A stretch of DNA of 64,000 nucleotides, taken from NCBI GenBank assembly GCA_002364215.1, contig DEXQ01000001.1:21599-85598 (forward strand), in the 5' to 3' direction. Positions within the stretch are counted from its first letter, which is position 1. Each line of letters opens with the position of its first letter. This DNA comes from Aequorivita sp. UBA3180 (GTDB lineage: Bacteria > Bacteroidota > Bacteroidia > Flavobacteriales > Flavobacteriaceae). The notes beneath the pieces are model-generated. The model did not search any database, was not told where the DNA came from, and worked only from the letters and a program-made list of their open reading frames with translations. Of the stretch, positions 1 to 8,373 are shown one piece after another. The position numbers were made by a program, and so were the translations under genes.

Positions 1-1413
1 CGTGTTCCCTTGAAAATCCACACTCTCTTCAGGATTGAAAAGAATTCGTTTTTTGGGATCCACTTTTAGAATATAATATTTCAAAGCACCCAAACCTATC
101 ATTCTGTAAAGCGCTTCTTTTTCTTCTTTTGAAAAATCGTCAATCTTGCCCAATTCTTCCGAAATAGTTCGGGCAGTCTCGGTCATTTGCGCAATCAAAT
201 CGTCTGCGTCAACTACCGTTCCCTCACGGCTTTTCATTTTTCCAGAAGGTAGATCCACCATTCCGTAACTTAAATGAAATAGATTTTCCGCCCAACTGTA
301 TCCCAGTTTTTTTAGAATTAAAAACAGCACTTTAAAGTGATAATCCTGCTCATTGCCTACGGTATAAATCATTCCGCCCACATCGGGATGGTCTTTTACG
401 CGCTGTACAGCAGTGCCAATATCCTGAGTCATATAAACTGCAGTACCATCGCTTCGCAGAACGAGTTTTTCATCAAGGCCGTCTTCGGTTAAATCACACC
501 AAACAGACCCATCGTCCTTCATAAAAAAGACGTCTTTTTTTATGCCTTCCTCTATAATATCTTTCCCTAAAAGATAAGTATCACTTTCGTAATAATAAAA
601 ATCGAAGTCTACCCCAATGGCTTTATAAGTTTCCTCGAAACCACTGTAAACCCAACCGTTCATTTTGTTCCAAAGCGCGACGGTTTCCTCATCACCAGCC
701 TCCCATTTTCGAAGCATTTCTTGCGCTTCGTTTATAAGTGAAGCTTGGACTTTGGCTTCTTCCTCGGTTTTTCCAGCTTCTTTTAAAGCTTCAATTTGCT
801 TTTTGTATTCCTTATCAAATTTTACGTAATAATTCCCAACGAGCTTATCGCCTTTTAAATCAGTTACTTCAGGAGTTTCTCCGTTTCCAAATTTTTCCCA
901 GGCCAGCATACTTTTGCAAATATGGATTCCGCGGTCATTGATTATTTGTGTTTTGTACACTTTTTTTCCAGCAGCCTTTTCAATCTCGGCGACGGAATAA
1001 CCAAGCAAAACATTCCTGACGTGACCTAAATGCAAAGGTTTGTTCGTGTTTGGTGAAGAATATTCCACCATCATCGCTTCTCCTTTTTGTTCCCCTTTTC
1101 CGAAACTTGAAAAATCTTCAATTGAATTAAAGAAATTTAAATAATACGAATCGCTCAAAACAATATTCAGAAAACCCTGCACCACATTGAATTTTTCAAC
1201 TTCTTTTACATTTTCAACCAAATAGTTGCCAATGGCCTCGCCAATCTGTGCGGGATTTCCTTTCACCACGCGCAACATTGGGAAAACAACGGCAGTAATA
1301 TCGCCCTCAAAATCCTTGCGGGTGGGCTGCAATTCTACCGATTCAAGTTTGGCACCGTACAGTTTTTCAACTGCGGTTTTAATTTGGGTTTCCAATGTTT
1401 GCTGAAGTGTCAT
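1..1413 (-). CDS. argS: Arginyl-tRNA synthetase, 3' end cut by the window edge
   Basis: Class I aminoacyl-tRNA synthetase that charges tRNA-Arg in the cytoplasm. My translation of the minus strand starts at the ATG at 1413 and stays open to base 1, giving 471 codons. The HIGH-type signature reads HLGH at about residue 128 after SSPNTNKP, and the KMSKS-type loop reads GKMKSREGT at about residue 390. The N-terminal Arg-tRNA-synthetase additional domain (residues 1-90) and the catalytic domain are present; the anticodon-binding DALR domain lies beyond the left edge. A TANNTTTG promoter element lies 18 bases upstream of the start. The identification is secure; only the C-terminus is unseen. Confidence 0.95.
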   Translation of the reverse strand, partial: MTLQQTLETQIKTAVEKLYGAKLESVELQPTRKDFEGDITAVVFPMLRVVKGNPAQIGEAIGNYLVENVKEVEKFNVVQGFLNIVLSDSYYLNFFNSIEDFSSFGKGEQKGEAMMVEYSSPNTNKPLHLGHVRNVLLGYSVAEIEKAAGKKVYKTQIINDRGIHICKSMLAWEKFGNGETPEVTDLKGDKLVGNYYVKFDKEYKKQIEALKEAGKTEEEAKVQASLINEAQEMLRKWEAGDEETVALWNKMNGWVYSGFEETYKAIGVDFDFYYYESDTYLLGKDIIEEGIKKDVFFMKDDGSVWCDLTEDGLDEKLVLRSDGTAVYMTQDIGTAVQRVKDHPDVGGMIYTVGNEQDYHFKVLFLILKKLGYSWAENLFHLSYGMVDLPSGKMKSREGTVVDADDLIAQMTETARTISEELGKIDDFSKEEKEALYRMIGLGALKYYILKVDPKKRILFNPEESVDFQGNT

Positions 1414-1430
1414 ACTCAAAATTTAAAGTG

Positions 1431-1438
1431 CAAAGATA
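1431..1438 (-). promoter_or_regulatory. Candidate -7 element of argS
   Basis: The minus strand reads TATCTTTG, an exact match to the Bacteroidota primary sigma -7 consensus TANNTTTG. It lies 18 bases upstream of the argS ATG. No clear TTTG -33 element is seen at the usual distance, so only the -7 half is supported. Confidence 0.45.
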
Positions 1439-1475
1439 CTTTTTTTGAATTGAGCGATTAAAAAAAATAGATGAA

Positions 1476-1545
1476 TGTCAGGTTTAGCGCAGTCGAAACC
1501 TAAATTAATAGTTTTTGAAGGTTCTCGACTGTGCTCGAACAGACA
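1476..1545. repeat. Family A repeat, two inverted arms
   Basis: Two arms (1476-1501 and 1519-1545) are imperfect inverted copies of the family A element, whose core in this window is GGTCGAGCGCAGTCGAGACC. They would form a long hairpin with a loop of about 17 bases in the divergent gap between argS and the MarC-family gene. The left arm is degenerate (GGTTTAGCGCAGTCGAAACC). Other copies lie at 16709, 18322, 38837 and 53635. Confidence 0.8.
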
Positions 1546-1615
1546 CAGATAACCTTCATTTAAACTTTTGGTAAACTTCAAAAGCCAAAACAAAGCGTCC
1601 TTTGCCGAAAAAACC

Positions 1616-2248
1616 ATGGATATTTTTTTATATGTATTTGCAGCACTTTTTTCGGTAATAAACCCGTTGGGAACAGTGCCCGTATTTGTAGGATTGACGA
1701 GTGATGAAAGTACTCAAGAACGCAATAAAACCTCGCTATTAACTACAGTAAATGTGATTGTTATTTTGATCATATCCTTTTTTGCTGGAACGTATCTTTT
1801 GGCCTTTTTCGGGATAAGCTTGAATGCTTTGCGTATTGCAGGCGGGATGATAATTGTAACCTCGGGCTTCGCGCTTTTGACGGGAACTTTTTCAAAACAC
1901 AAAGGAATGAAGAACAAGCGGGTTCAAAAAGATTTGGACAAGCGTGAAAAATTTTCACTTACACCGCTTGCAATCCCAATGCTTGCAGGCCCCGGCTCCA
2001 TTTCACTATTGATAACTTTTAATCAGGAATATCAAAACACCGCAGCTATTTTTTGGGTAATACTTGCAGTTTTAGCTGTTGGACTATCAACATTTATCAT
2101 TTTGAGGAGTTCGCACTACATCAGTAAATTTTTGGGTGCTTCGGGCATCAATGCTATATCGCGAATTGTAGGTTTTATAGTGATTTCAATCGGTGTAGAA
2201 TATATAAGCGCAGCTGTAATTTCAATTCTTCAAACAATAAATCTTTAA
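1616..2248 (+). CDS. MarC family integral membrane protein
   Basis: The protein has 210 residues and about six hydrophobic segments. It opens MDIFLYVFAALFSVINPLG, the typical first helix of the MarC (UPF0056) family, and has PMLAGPGSI near residue 120, another family hallmark. The ATG at 1616 is chosen over an in-frame ATG 48 bases earlier because the upstream extension is hydrophilic and does not fit the family start. MarC proteins are inner-membrane proteins of uncertain substrate; the old link to multiple antibiotic resistance is not well supported. The gene is convergent with the small membrane gene downstream, three bases apart. Confidence 0.85.
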   Translation: MDIFLYVFAALFSVINPLGTVPVFVGLTSDESTQERNKTSLLTTVNVIVILIISFFAGTYLLAFFGISLNALRIAGGMIIVTSGFALLTGTFSKHKGMKNKRVQKDLDKREKFSLTPLAIPMLAGPGSISLLITFNQEYQNTAAIFWVILAVLAVGLSTFIILRSSHYISKFLGASGINAISRIVGFIVISIGVEYISAAVISILQTINL

Positions 2249-2251
2249 AAA

Positions 2252-2458
2252 TTAACGGCGGTTTTTAAGAAGGGCGCCGGCTATAAGCGCCAAAACTCCA
2301 ATGCCGATCATCCCCAGGGTTTGGTTGGTCAATCCTTCCTTTGCATTTACCTCCAAAGGGCCAATATCCAAAACCTGTTGCGGCACAAAAGCATTATAAA
2401 GTCCGAAAATTATCAAAACCACTCCTACAATTAGCAATACGACTTTTAAAATTTTCAT
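2252..2458 (-). CDS. Small two-helix membrane protein, function unknown
   Basis: The protein has 68 residues, with an N-terminal hydrophobic segment (about residues 4-25), a short polar connector containing a QQVLDIGPLEV stretch, and a second hydrophobic segment (about 48-63) ending in KNRR. The sequence resembles short two-helix membrane proteins that are common in Flavobacteriia. I do not recognise a named family with certainty. It starts at an ATG and is followed by the convergent MarC-family gene. Confidence 0.6.
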   Translation of the reverse strand: MKILKVVLLIVGVVLIIFGLYNAFVPQQVLDIGPLEVNAKEGLTNQTLGMIGIGVLALIAGALLKNRR

Positions 2459-2584
2459 GATGTTTAGATTTATTTGGTTGAAGTTTTAAAGATACCGCAT
2501 TGCAAAAGATGCACTGCAACAACTTAACGGGTTTTTAACTTTTGTTTAGTTATTAAAATCTATCTTTAAACAAAATATTTTAAA

Positions 2585-4018
2585 TTGAAAATTCTACTCA
2601 CAGGAGCCAACGGATATATTGGCATGCGTTTGCTACCCGAACTTTTGGAAAACGGACACGATATAATTTGCGCCGTACGCGATAAAAATAGACTTCCACT
2701 TGATCCAGAAACCACAAAAAAGGTTACCGTTATTGAAGTGGATTTTGCCGAAGAGGTAAATACAGCATCCTTTCCGAAAGATATTGATGCGGCTTATTAC
2801 TTGATTCACTCAATGAGTGGCTCAACCAAAAATTTTGATGAAATTGAAGCCCGATCTGCAGAAAACTTCAATAAATATATGGCTACAACTTCCGTAAAAC
2901 AGGTCATCTATTTAAGCGGAATTATAAATCAGGAAGAACTTTCAAAACACCTTTCTTCCCGAAAAAAAGTAGAGGAAATTTTATATAAAGGAAACTATCA
3001 CCTTACCGTGCTACGTGCTGGAATCGTAGTGGGAAGCGGCAGTTCTTCTTTTGAAATTATTCGGGATTTGTGTGAAAAACTGCCAATAATGATCGCTCCA
3101 AAATGGTTAAAGACCAAAATTCAACCCATTGCCATTCGCGATGTGATTGCGTTTCTTTCGGGCGTTTTGGACAACGAAAAATGTTTTGATAAGTCTTTCG
3201 ATGTTGGTGGTCCCGATGTATTGACCTATAAGGAAATGCTGATGAAATATTCCAAGATCCGAGGACTGAAACTTTGGATAATTCCGGTTCCGGTTATGTC
3301 GCCACGACTTTCTTCGTATTGGTTGTATTTCGTGACCTCCACTTCCTATAAATTGGCGGTAAACCTTGTGGACAGTATGAAAATGGAGGTTGTGGCAAAG
3401 GATAATAAATTACAGGAAATTTTAAATATCAAACCCATTTCTTACGAAGAAGCAATAAAAAAGGCTTTTCTGAAAATTGAACAAAATCTCGTGATTTCCA
3501 GCTGGAAAGATTCTCTGGTTGCGGGTAGAATTTCGAATTTGAAAGAGTACATTCAAGTACCTAAATACGGTTGCCTGAAAGACAAAAAAGTGTTGAATGT
3601 TGACAATCCCGAAAGAGCGCTAAACAATATTTGGGCAATTGGCGGGAAACGCGGATGGTACTATGGTAATTCACTTTGGAAAATCCGCGGATTTATGGAC
3701 AGGCTTGTGGGCGGCGTTGGACTAAGACGCGGACGAACACACCCAGACCAAATATACACTGGCGATGCGTTGGATTTTTGGCGTGTGCTCTACGCCGACA
3801 GGGAAAGTAAAAGACTGCTGCTGTTTGCCGAAATGAAGCTTCCCGGCGAGGCCTGGTTGGAATTCTGCATAAATGATAAGAATGAATTGATACAGACCGC
3901 TACTTTCAGACCCAAAGGTTTGTGGGGGCGCTTATATTGGTACTTGATGCTTCCCTTTCACTATTTTATTTTCGGGGGAATGATCCGGAACATTGCGAAA
4001 ACAGAAACCATGGCTTAA
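2585..4018 (+). CDS. SDR-family oxidoreductase with DUF2867-type C-terminal domain
   Basis: The protein has 477 residues. It begins with a Rossmann NAD(P)-binding motif, GANGYIG at residues 7-13, typical of atypical or extended SDR enzymes. A second domain from about residue 330 contains WYYGNSLWKIRGFMDRLVGG and GRTHPD, which fits the DUF2867 C-terminal domain often fused to such SDRs. The only start next to the Rossmann motif is TTG at 2585, giving MKILLTGANG, so a TTG start is inferred. Substrate is unknown. Its TAA stop abuts the stop codon of the convergent ctlX gene with no base between them. Confidence 0.85.
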   Translation: MKILLTGANGYIGMRLLPELLENGHDIICAVRDKNRLPLDPETTKKVTVIEVDFAEEVNTASFPKDIDAAYYLIHSMSGSTKNFDEIEARSAENFNKYMATTSVKQVIYLSGIINQEELSKHLSSRKKVEEILYKGNYHLTVLRAGIVVGSGSSSFEIIRDLCEKLPIMIAPKWLKTKIQPIAIRDVIAFLSGVLDNEKCFDKSFDVGGPDVLTYKEMLMKYSKIRGLKLWIIPVPVMSPRLSSYWLYFVTSTSYKLAVNLVDSMKMEVVAKDNKLQEILNIKPISYEEAIKKAFLKIEQNLVISSWKDSLVAGRISNLKEYIQVPKYGCLKDKKVLNVDNPERALNNIWAIGGKRGWYYGNSLWKIRGFMDRLVGGVGLRRGRTHPDQIYTGDALDFWRVLYADRESKRLLLFAEMKLPGEAWLEFCINDKNELIQTATFRPKGLWGRLYWYLMLPFHYFIFGGMIRNIAKTETMA

Positions 4019-4951
4019 TTACGCCTTTGGCAGAAAAACCTCAGCCATCATACAGCGCGCGCTACCGCCGCCACAGGTTTCGATGGTGGTAAGATCGCTA
4101 CTCAGGATTTCGCAGTGTTTTGTAATCGCTACAATTTGCTCTTTATTTAGACTATCATGCGCAGCCGCGCTCATCACCAAATATTTTTTTTCCTTGCCTT
4201 GAAGCTGAAGCATATTGCCCGCAAAATGGTGCATTTGCGCTTCAGTAATTTTTATGATTTCCTTCCCATCTTTTTTTAAATGCTGAACCACGTTTTTCTT
4301 TTCAGAAGCATCGTCAATTGTGTCCAAGCAAATCACACAAAATTTTTCTGCAAGGCACATCATTACGTTAGTGTGGTATATCGGTAATCGTTTGCCATCA
4401 ACGGTTTGGTTTGCGGTGAAGATTACCGGCAAGTATTCAAAATCCTCGCAGAATTCAATAAGCAATTCTTCATCGGCACGTGCTGAAAGTGCGCAATATG
4501 CTTTGTGGTTTACGCGGTCTAAAAGAAGACTTCCGGTTCCCTCCAGAAAATATCCTTCGTCTTCCGCAGGAGTATAATCGTAAATATTATTGATTATGAA
4601 ACCTTCATTCTCCAAACGAATCAAAACCTCCTCACGTCTTTCGCGACGGCGGTTTTCAGCAAACATAGGGTAAAGCCCGATATCGCCATTTTCGTGAAAA
4701 CTAATCCAATTATTTGGAAAAATGGAATCTGGCGTGTCCATCCTTAAATCATCATTTTCAACAATCACGTTAACGCCCACTGAACGAAGTTTTTGTACAA
4801 AAGCATCAAATTCTGCCTGCGCTTTGGCATTGATTTCAGCGTTCTTAAGCGCGAGGTCTTCCTGAAAAAAATTGTTGACTGCCGTTTGCTCATTCATACG
4901 GAAAGCAACCGGACGAATCATTACGATGGTATCTGTGATCTGTTTTGCCAA
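4019..4951 (-). CDS. ctlX: CtlX-type hydrolase of the amidinotransferase (ADI) fold
   Basis: The protein has 310 residues and the guanidino-group-modifying fold. It starts ...TIVMIRPVAFRMNEQTAVN, characteristic of CtlX, described as a citrulline ureidase in Francisella. Catalytic features seen are the His in MHHFAGNMLQL (near residue 240) and the Cys in the C-terminal CGGGSARCMMAE (near residue 295). The expected product is ornithine from citrulline, but this assignment rests on family resemblance. The start appears to be TTG at 4951; the ATG at codon 11 is the alternative. A TAAATTTG promoter element lies about 20 bases upstream. Confidence 0.85.
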   Translation of the reverse strand: MAKQITDTIVMIRPVAFRMNEQTAVNNFFQEDLALKNAEINAKAQAEFDAFVQKLRSVGVNVIVENDDLRMDTPDSIFPNNWISFHENGDIGLYPMFAENRRRERREEVLIRLENEGFIINNIYDYTPAEDEGYFLEGTGSLLLDRVNHKAYCALSARADEELLIEFCEDFEYLPVIFTANQTVDGKRLPIYHTNVMMCLAEKFCVICLDTIDDASEKKNVVQHLKKDGKEIIKITEAQMHHFAGNMLQLQGKEKKYLVMSAAAHDSLNKEQIVAITKHCEILSSDLTTIETCGGGSARCMMAEVFLPKA

Positions 4952-4970
4952 TTGAAAGGATTTTAGGCTG

Positions 4971-4978
4971 CAAATTTA
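4971..4978 (-). promoter_or_regulatory. Candidate -7 element of ctlX
   Basis: The minus strand reads TAAATTTG, matching TANNTTTG, 20 bases upstream of the ctlX start. A convincing -33 TTTG is not visible. Confidence 0.4.
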
Positions 4979-5046
4979 AGGGAATTTAGAATTGAAAAAA
5001 TGATTTTATTTGGTAAATTGGGTTAGCAAAAAATTAAATCTGGTTT

Positions 5047-6615
5047 ATGGCAAAGTTCAAATTAATATTAGCTTTAATGCCATTTCTTTTTTTTCAATTT
5101 TCTTTCTCACAAGAAGGAGTATTGGATTTAGGTTTTGGTGACCAAGGGACCACGAGATTTGCCTATATGGATAAAGGCGCAAGGGCGATAGACTTACTTC
5201 TTTTGGAGAACAATTCAATAATTTTAGGCGTAAATAGTGAATTGAGACAAAATGGAGCTACTTATAATCGTGGGTTTTACATTTATAAGTTAACAAATAA
5301 TGGGGAAATTGACACTTCATTTGGACAAAATGGCCAATTATATTTTCCGAACAACGGAACCAACACTTCCTATTTCAATTCCATGCTTTTACAATCTGAC
5401 GGAAAAATATTGATTTGTGGCTCCATTGAAAGTGAAGCGAAATTAATACGAATTGACCAAAATGGCAATCTAGATCCAACATTTGGAGACGGAGGAATTC
5501 AATCTATTTTGGGAGGAAGTAAAATTGACCAACAGTCAACTGGCAAAATAATTGTCCAGAGTCAGTTTTTTGATGGCTTTAACAATATGTACAGTTTTTC
5601 AAGGCGAAACCTAGACGGAACTTTAGATACAACATTCGGGGATAATGGCACCAAAATTACAGACGTTACAAATTATCGTTTTGATCTTTGCTTTGCTATT
5701 AAAATAGATTGGGAAGACAAAATACTTGCTGGAGGCCCTTCCTATAATAATGGGGATGATTACCATCCTGTTATAACGCGGTTTAATGAAAACGGAACCT
5801 TGGATACTTCATTTGGAAACAACGGAACTGTAATTACTACGTTCGGACCAGATTCAAACTTAGGAGAGGTAGATGATATAGCTGTTTTGGGTAATAAAAT
5901 AATTCTCGGAGGAAACTACCAGTATTCCGGGGGCACCGGAGGGTTTGGCGGAATTAAACCAGCAGTTGCAAAATTTAACAATGACGGCACACTGGATCTA
6001 ACTTTTGGACAAGATGGAAAAGTAGTTATGGAAACTTATTTTGGAGCCAATGATCGGCTTAGAAGTATTGCAGTTCAGCGCGACGGAAAAATTATTTTGG
6101 GTGGCGGTGCCTCGATGCCTTTTCCTTTCGAGCAAACAGATTTTTTCGTAATCAAATTAAATAATGATGGTAGCATCTATTCAGATTTTGGAGATAGCGG
6201 AACTTTTATAACCAACTTTGGCGGTTCAGACACAAATTATGTTACTGATTTGGCATTGCAAGCAGACAATAAAGTTTTAGCCTTTGGCGTCACCGAAGAT
6301 GCAAACAATATACATAGAAACGCAATTGTATGTCGTTTGGACAATGAATTTTTAGGTGTACAGGATTTATTGGCCGAAAATAAAATTCAAGTTTTTCCCA
6401 ATCCAACAAATGGTTATTTCAAAATAAAAAGCAAAGACGCAATCCGAAAATTGGAAATCTATAATCCCTTGGGACAGCTTTTAGCAACTGAACTTTTTAA
6501 CAATAATGCTGTTGAAATAGAATATGATTTTAATAGATTCCAAAATGGAATTTACACAATTGTGATTGTTTCTGGAGATGAACACACTATTTCAAAAAAA
6601 ATAATAAAAAATTAA
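5047..6615 (+). CDS. Secreted delta-60 repeat protein with T9SS sorting domain
   Basis: The protein has 522 residues. A signal peptide (about residues 1-21, ending in FSFSQ) is followed by repeated units of the form LDxxFGxxG (for example LDTTFGDNGTKI and LDTSFGNNGTVI) spaced about 55-65 residues apart. These are delta-60 repeats, predicted to fold as beta-propeller-like blades. The last 75 residues (VFPNPTNGYFKI...KKIIKN) are a type A type IX secretion sorting domain. It should be exported across the outer membrane and anchored or released. No catalytic motif is seen and the ligand is unknown. Confidence 0.88.
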   Translation: MAKFKLILALMPFLFFQFSFSQEGVLDLGFGDQGTTRFAYMDKGARAIDLLLLENNSIILGVNSELRQNGATYNRGFYIYKLTNNGEIDTSFGQNGQLYFPNNGTNTSYFNSMLLQSDGKILICGSIESEAKLIRIDQNGNLDPTFGDGGIQSILGGSKIDQQSTGKIIVQSQFFDGFNNMYSFSRRNLDGTLDTTFGDNGTKITDVTNYRFDLCFAIKIDWEDKILAGGPSYNNGDDYHPVITRFNENGTLDTSFGNNGTVITTFGPDSNLGEVDDIAVLGNKIILGGNYQYSGGTGGFGGIKPAVAKFNNDGTLDLTFGQDGKVVMETYFGANDRLRSIAVQRDGKIILGGGASMPFPFEQTDFFVIKLNNDGSIYSDFGDSGTFITNFGGSDTNYVTDLALQADNKVLAFGVTEDANNIHRNAIVCRLDNEFLGVQDLLAENKIQVFPNPTNGYFKIKSKDAIRKLEIYNPLGQLLATELFNNNAVEIEYDFNRFQNGIYTIVIVSGDEHTISKKIIKN

Positions 6616-6696
6616 AGTTTTTAGCAAATACTTTGTTCATAATCTTTAACACTAAATTTGAATTACGAACGTTTTAGGAAATATTAAACTTTCCTG

Positions 6697-7134
6697 ATGA
6701 AGAAAATAATCCCCTTAATTGTTGCAATTGTATTTTCAATAACGCTTTCCGCCCAAGAATGGCATACCGATTTTGAAACCGCAATACAAATTTCTTCCGA
6801 AGAAAATCATCCAATAATCCTTGTTTTTCAGGGAAGCGATTGGTGCGCGCCCTGCATAAAACTTGATCGGGAAATATGGAGCACTGAGGAATTCAAAACC
6901 TATGCTAAAGACCATTTTGTAATGTTGCAGGCAGATTTTCCGCGGAAAAAGAAAAATGCATTGCCAGATGAACTACAACAAAAGAACAATCAACTTGCTG
7001 AAAAATATAACAAACAAGGATATTTTCCCTTTGTAGTTGTCCTTGATAAAGAAGGCGCAATTTTAGGAGAAGCAGGATATGAAAATACAACACCCACGGA
7101 ATACATTAAAAAACTTGAATCGTTTATAAATTAG
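6697..7134 (+). CDS. Periplasmic thioredoxin-fold protein
   Basis: The protein has 145 residues with a signal peptide ending near SAQ at residue 20. The active site is WCAPC (GSDWCAPCIKLD, near residues 48-57), and a later FPFVVVLDKEG carries the cis-Pro region. It belongs to the thioredoxin_7/DsbD-gamma-like group. It is the first gene of a tight operon with apbE (1 base gap), a DUF4266 lipoprotein and a DUF3570 protein, which suggests it keeps thiols of that envelope system reduced or oxidised; this role is inferred from position. Confidence 0.85.
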   Translation: MKKIIPLIVAIVFSITLSAQEWHTDFETAIQISSEENHPIILVFQGSDWCAPCIKLDREIWSTEEFKTYAKDHFVMLQADFPRKKKNALPDELQQKNNQLAEKYNKQGYFPFVVVLDKEGAILGEAGYENTTPTEYIKKLESFIN

Positions 7135-7135
7135 T

Positions 7136-8125
7136 TTGAAAAAAACAACATCCTTGGTTTTTGTGCTGCTTTGTGTGAATTTGACGTTCTCACAGGAAAC
7201 TTTCAAGCGTACGCTAAAATTAATGGGCAGTCGATTTGAGATTACCGTAATTGCCAAAAATTCAACCGAAGCAAACAATTATATAGATATGGCGGTTGGC
7301 GAAATAAGCCGTATCGAAAAACTAATTTCCTCCTGGGACCCAGCTTCACAAACTTCAGAAATAAACAGAAATGCTGGGATCAAACCCGTAAAGGTTGATG
7401 AAGAACTCTTTACTTTAATAGGCCGTTCGGTTGAAATTTCAAAATTGACCGACGGTGCTTTCGATATCAGTTTTGCCTCCATGGATAAAATCTGGAAGTT
7501 TGACGGCAGTATGACCGAAATGCCTTCCGAAGAAGCCATAAAACAATCCGTCGAAAAAGTTGGGTATCAAAATATTATTCTCGACCCTGAAAACTTTACC
7601 GTTTTTCTAAAATTGGAAGGAATGAAAATAGGCTTTGGCGCCATAGGCAAAGGCTATGCGGCCGATAAGGCTAAAATATTGTTGATGGAAAGAGGAGTGG
7701 ATGCAGGAATAATAAATGCTTCGGGCGACATGAACTCTTGGGGAAACCAACCCGACGGTGAATTTTGGAAAGTGGCAATCACAAATCCGATGGATAAAAA
7801 TAAAGCATTTGCTTTACTTCCGCTAAATGAAAATGCAGTTGTTACTTCTGGTAATTATGAAAAATATGTTACGTTTAATGAAACACGCTACACACATATA
7901 ATTGACCCCCGAACTGGCTATCCTGCAACAGGAATTATAAGCGCAACGGTGTTCGCTCCAAAAGCTGAAATTGCCGATGCTTTAGCCACTTCCATTTTTG
8001 TGATGGGAAGAGAAGTCGGGATTGATTTTATAAACCAACTACCTAAAATAGAGTGTATTATTATTGATGAAAAAGGTGAAGTTTTCACTTCAAAAAATAT
8101 AGAAATTGAAACCATTAAAAAGTAA
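7136..8125 (+). CDS. apbE: FAD:protein FMN transferase
   Basis: ApbE attaches FMN covalently to Ser/Thr of exported proteins. The protein has 329 residues with a signal peptide (ending TFSQ, about residue 20). Family signatures are GAIGKGYAADKAK (about 180-192), the following GVDAGIINASGDMNSWG, and TSGNYEKY...HIIDPRTGYP (about 241-264), which include the Mg and FAD binding residues. The start is TTG at 7136, one base after the upstream stop, and gives a good signal peptide. Its substrate is not obvious; the neighbouring DUF3570 protein is a candidate. Confidence 0.92.
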   Translation: MKKTTSLVFVLLCVNLTFSQETFKRTLKLMGSRFEITVIAKNSTEANNYIDMAVGEISRIEKLISSWDPASQTSEINRNAGIKPVKVDEELFTLIGRSVEISKLTDGAFDISFASMDKIWKFDGSMTEMPSEEAIKQSVEKVGYQNIILDPENFTVFLKLEGMKIGFGAIGKGYAADKAKILLMERGVDAGIINASGDMNSWGNQPDGEFWKVAITNPMDKNKAFALLPLNENAVVTSGNYEKYVTFNETRYTHIIDPRTGYPATGIISATVFAPKAEIADALATSIFVMGREVGIDFINQLPKIECIIIDEKGEVFTSKNIEIETIKK

Positions 8126-8148
8126 ACGATACAGTTTGCAATAACAGC

Positions 8149-8367
8149 ATGAAAATTATAAAAAACATAGTAATACTTTTGTGCCTGATGGGTTTACTAG
8201 GCTCCTGTACGGTTGTAAAGGAATATGAAAAAATAAACCTCAACGATCCTGATATGGTTTTGGGAGACAAACCTGTTGATAGATTTGAAATTAATGCACA
8301 GGCGTACCGTGAAGCCGCTTCTGGTGCTAACGGCGGTAAAACAGGGGGCGGCTGTGGCTGTAATTAA
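8149..8367 (+). CDS. DUF4266 small lipoprotein with Gly/Cys tail
   Basis: The protein has 72 residues, with a lipoprotein signal peptide and lipobox LLGSC at residues 16-20. The conserved core LNDPDMVLGDKPVDRFE is the DUF4266 hallmark. The C-terminus is unusually rich in glycine and cysteine (GGKTGGGCGCN). It sits between apbE and a DUF3570 gene, a grouping seen repeatedly in Bacteroidota and Proteobacteria. The tail could bind metal or be redox active, but no function is established from sequence. Confidence 0.8.
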   Translation: MKIIKNIVILLCLMGLLGSCTVVKEYEKINLNDPDMVLGDKPVDRFEINAQAYREAASGANGGKTGGGCGCN

Positions 8368-8373
8368 TATTTT

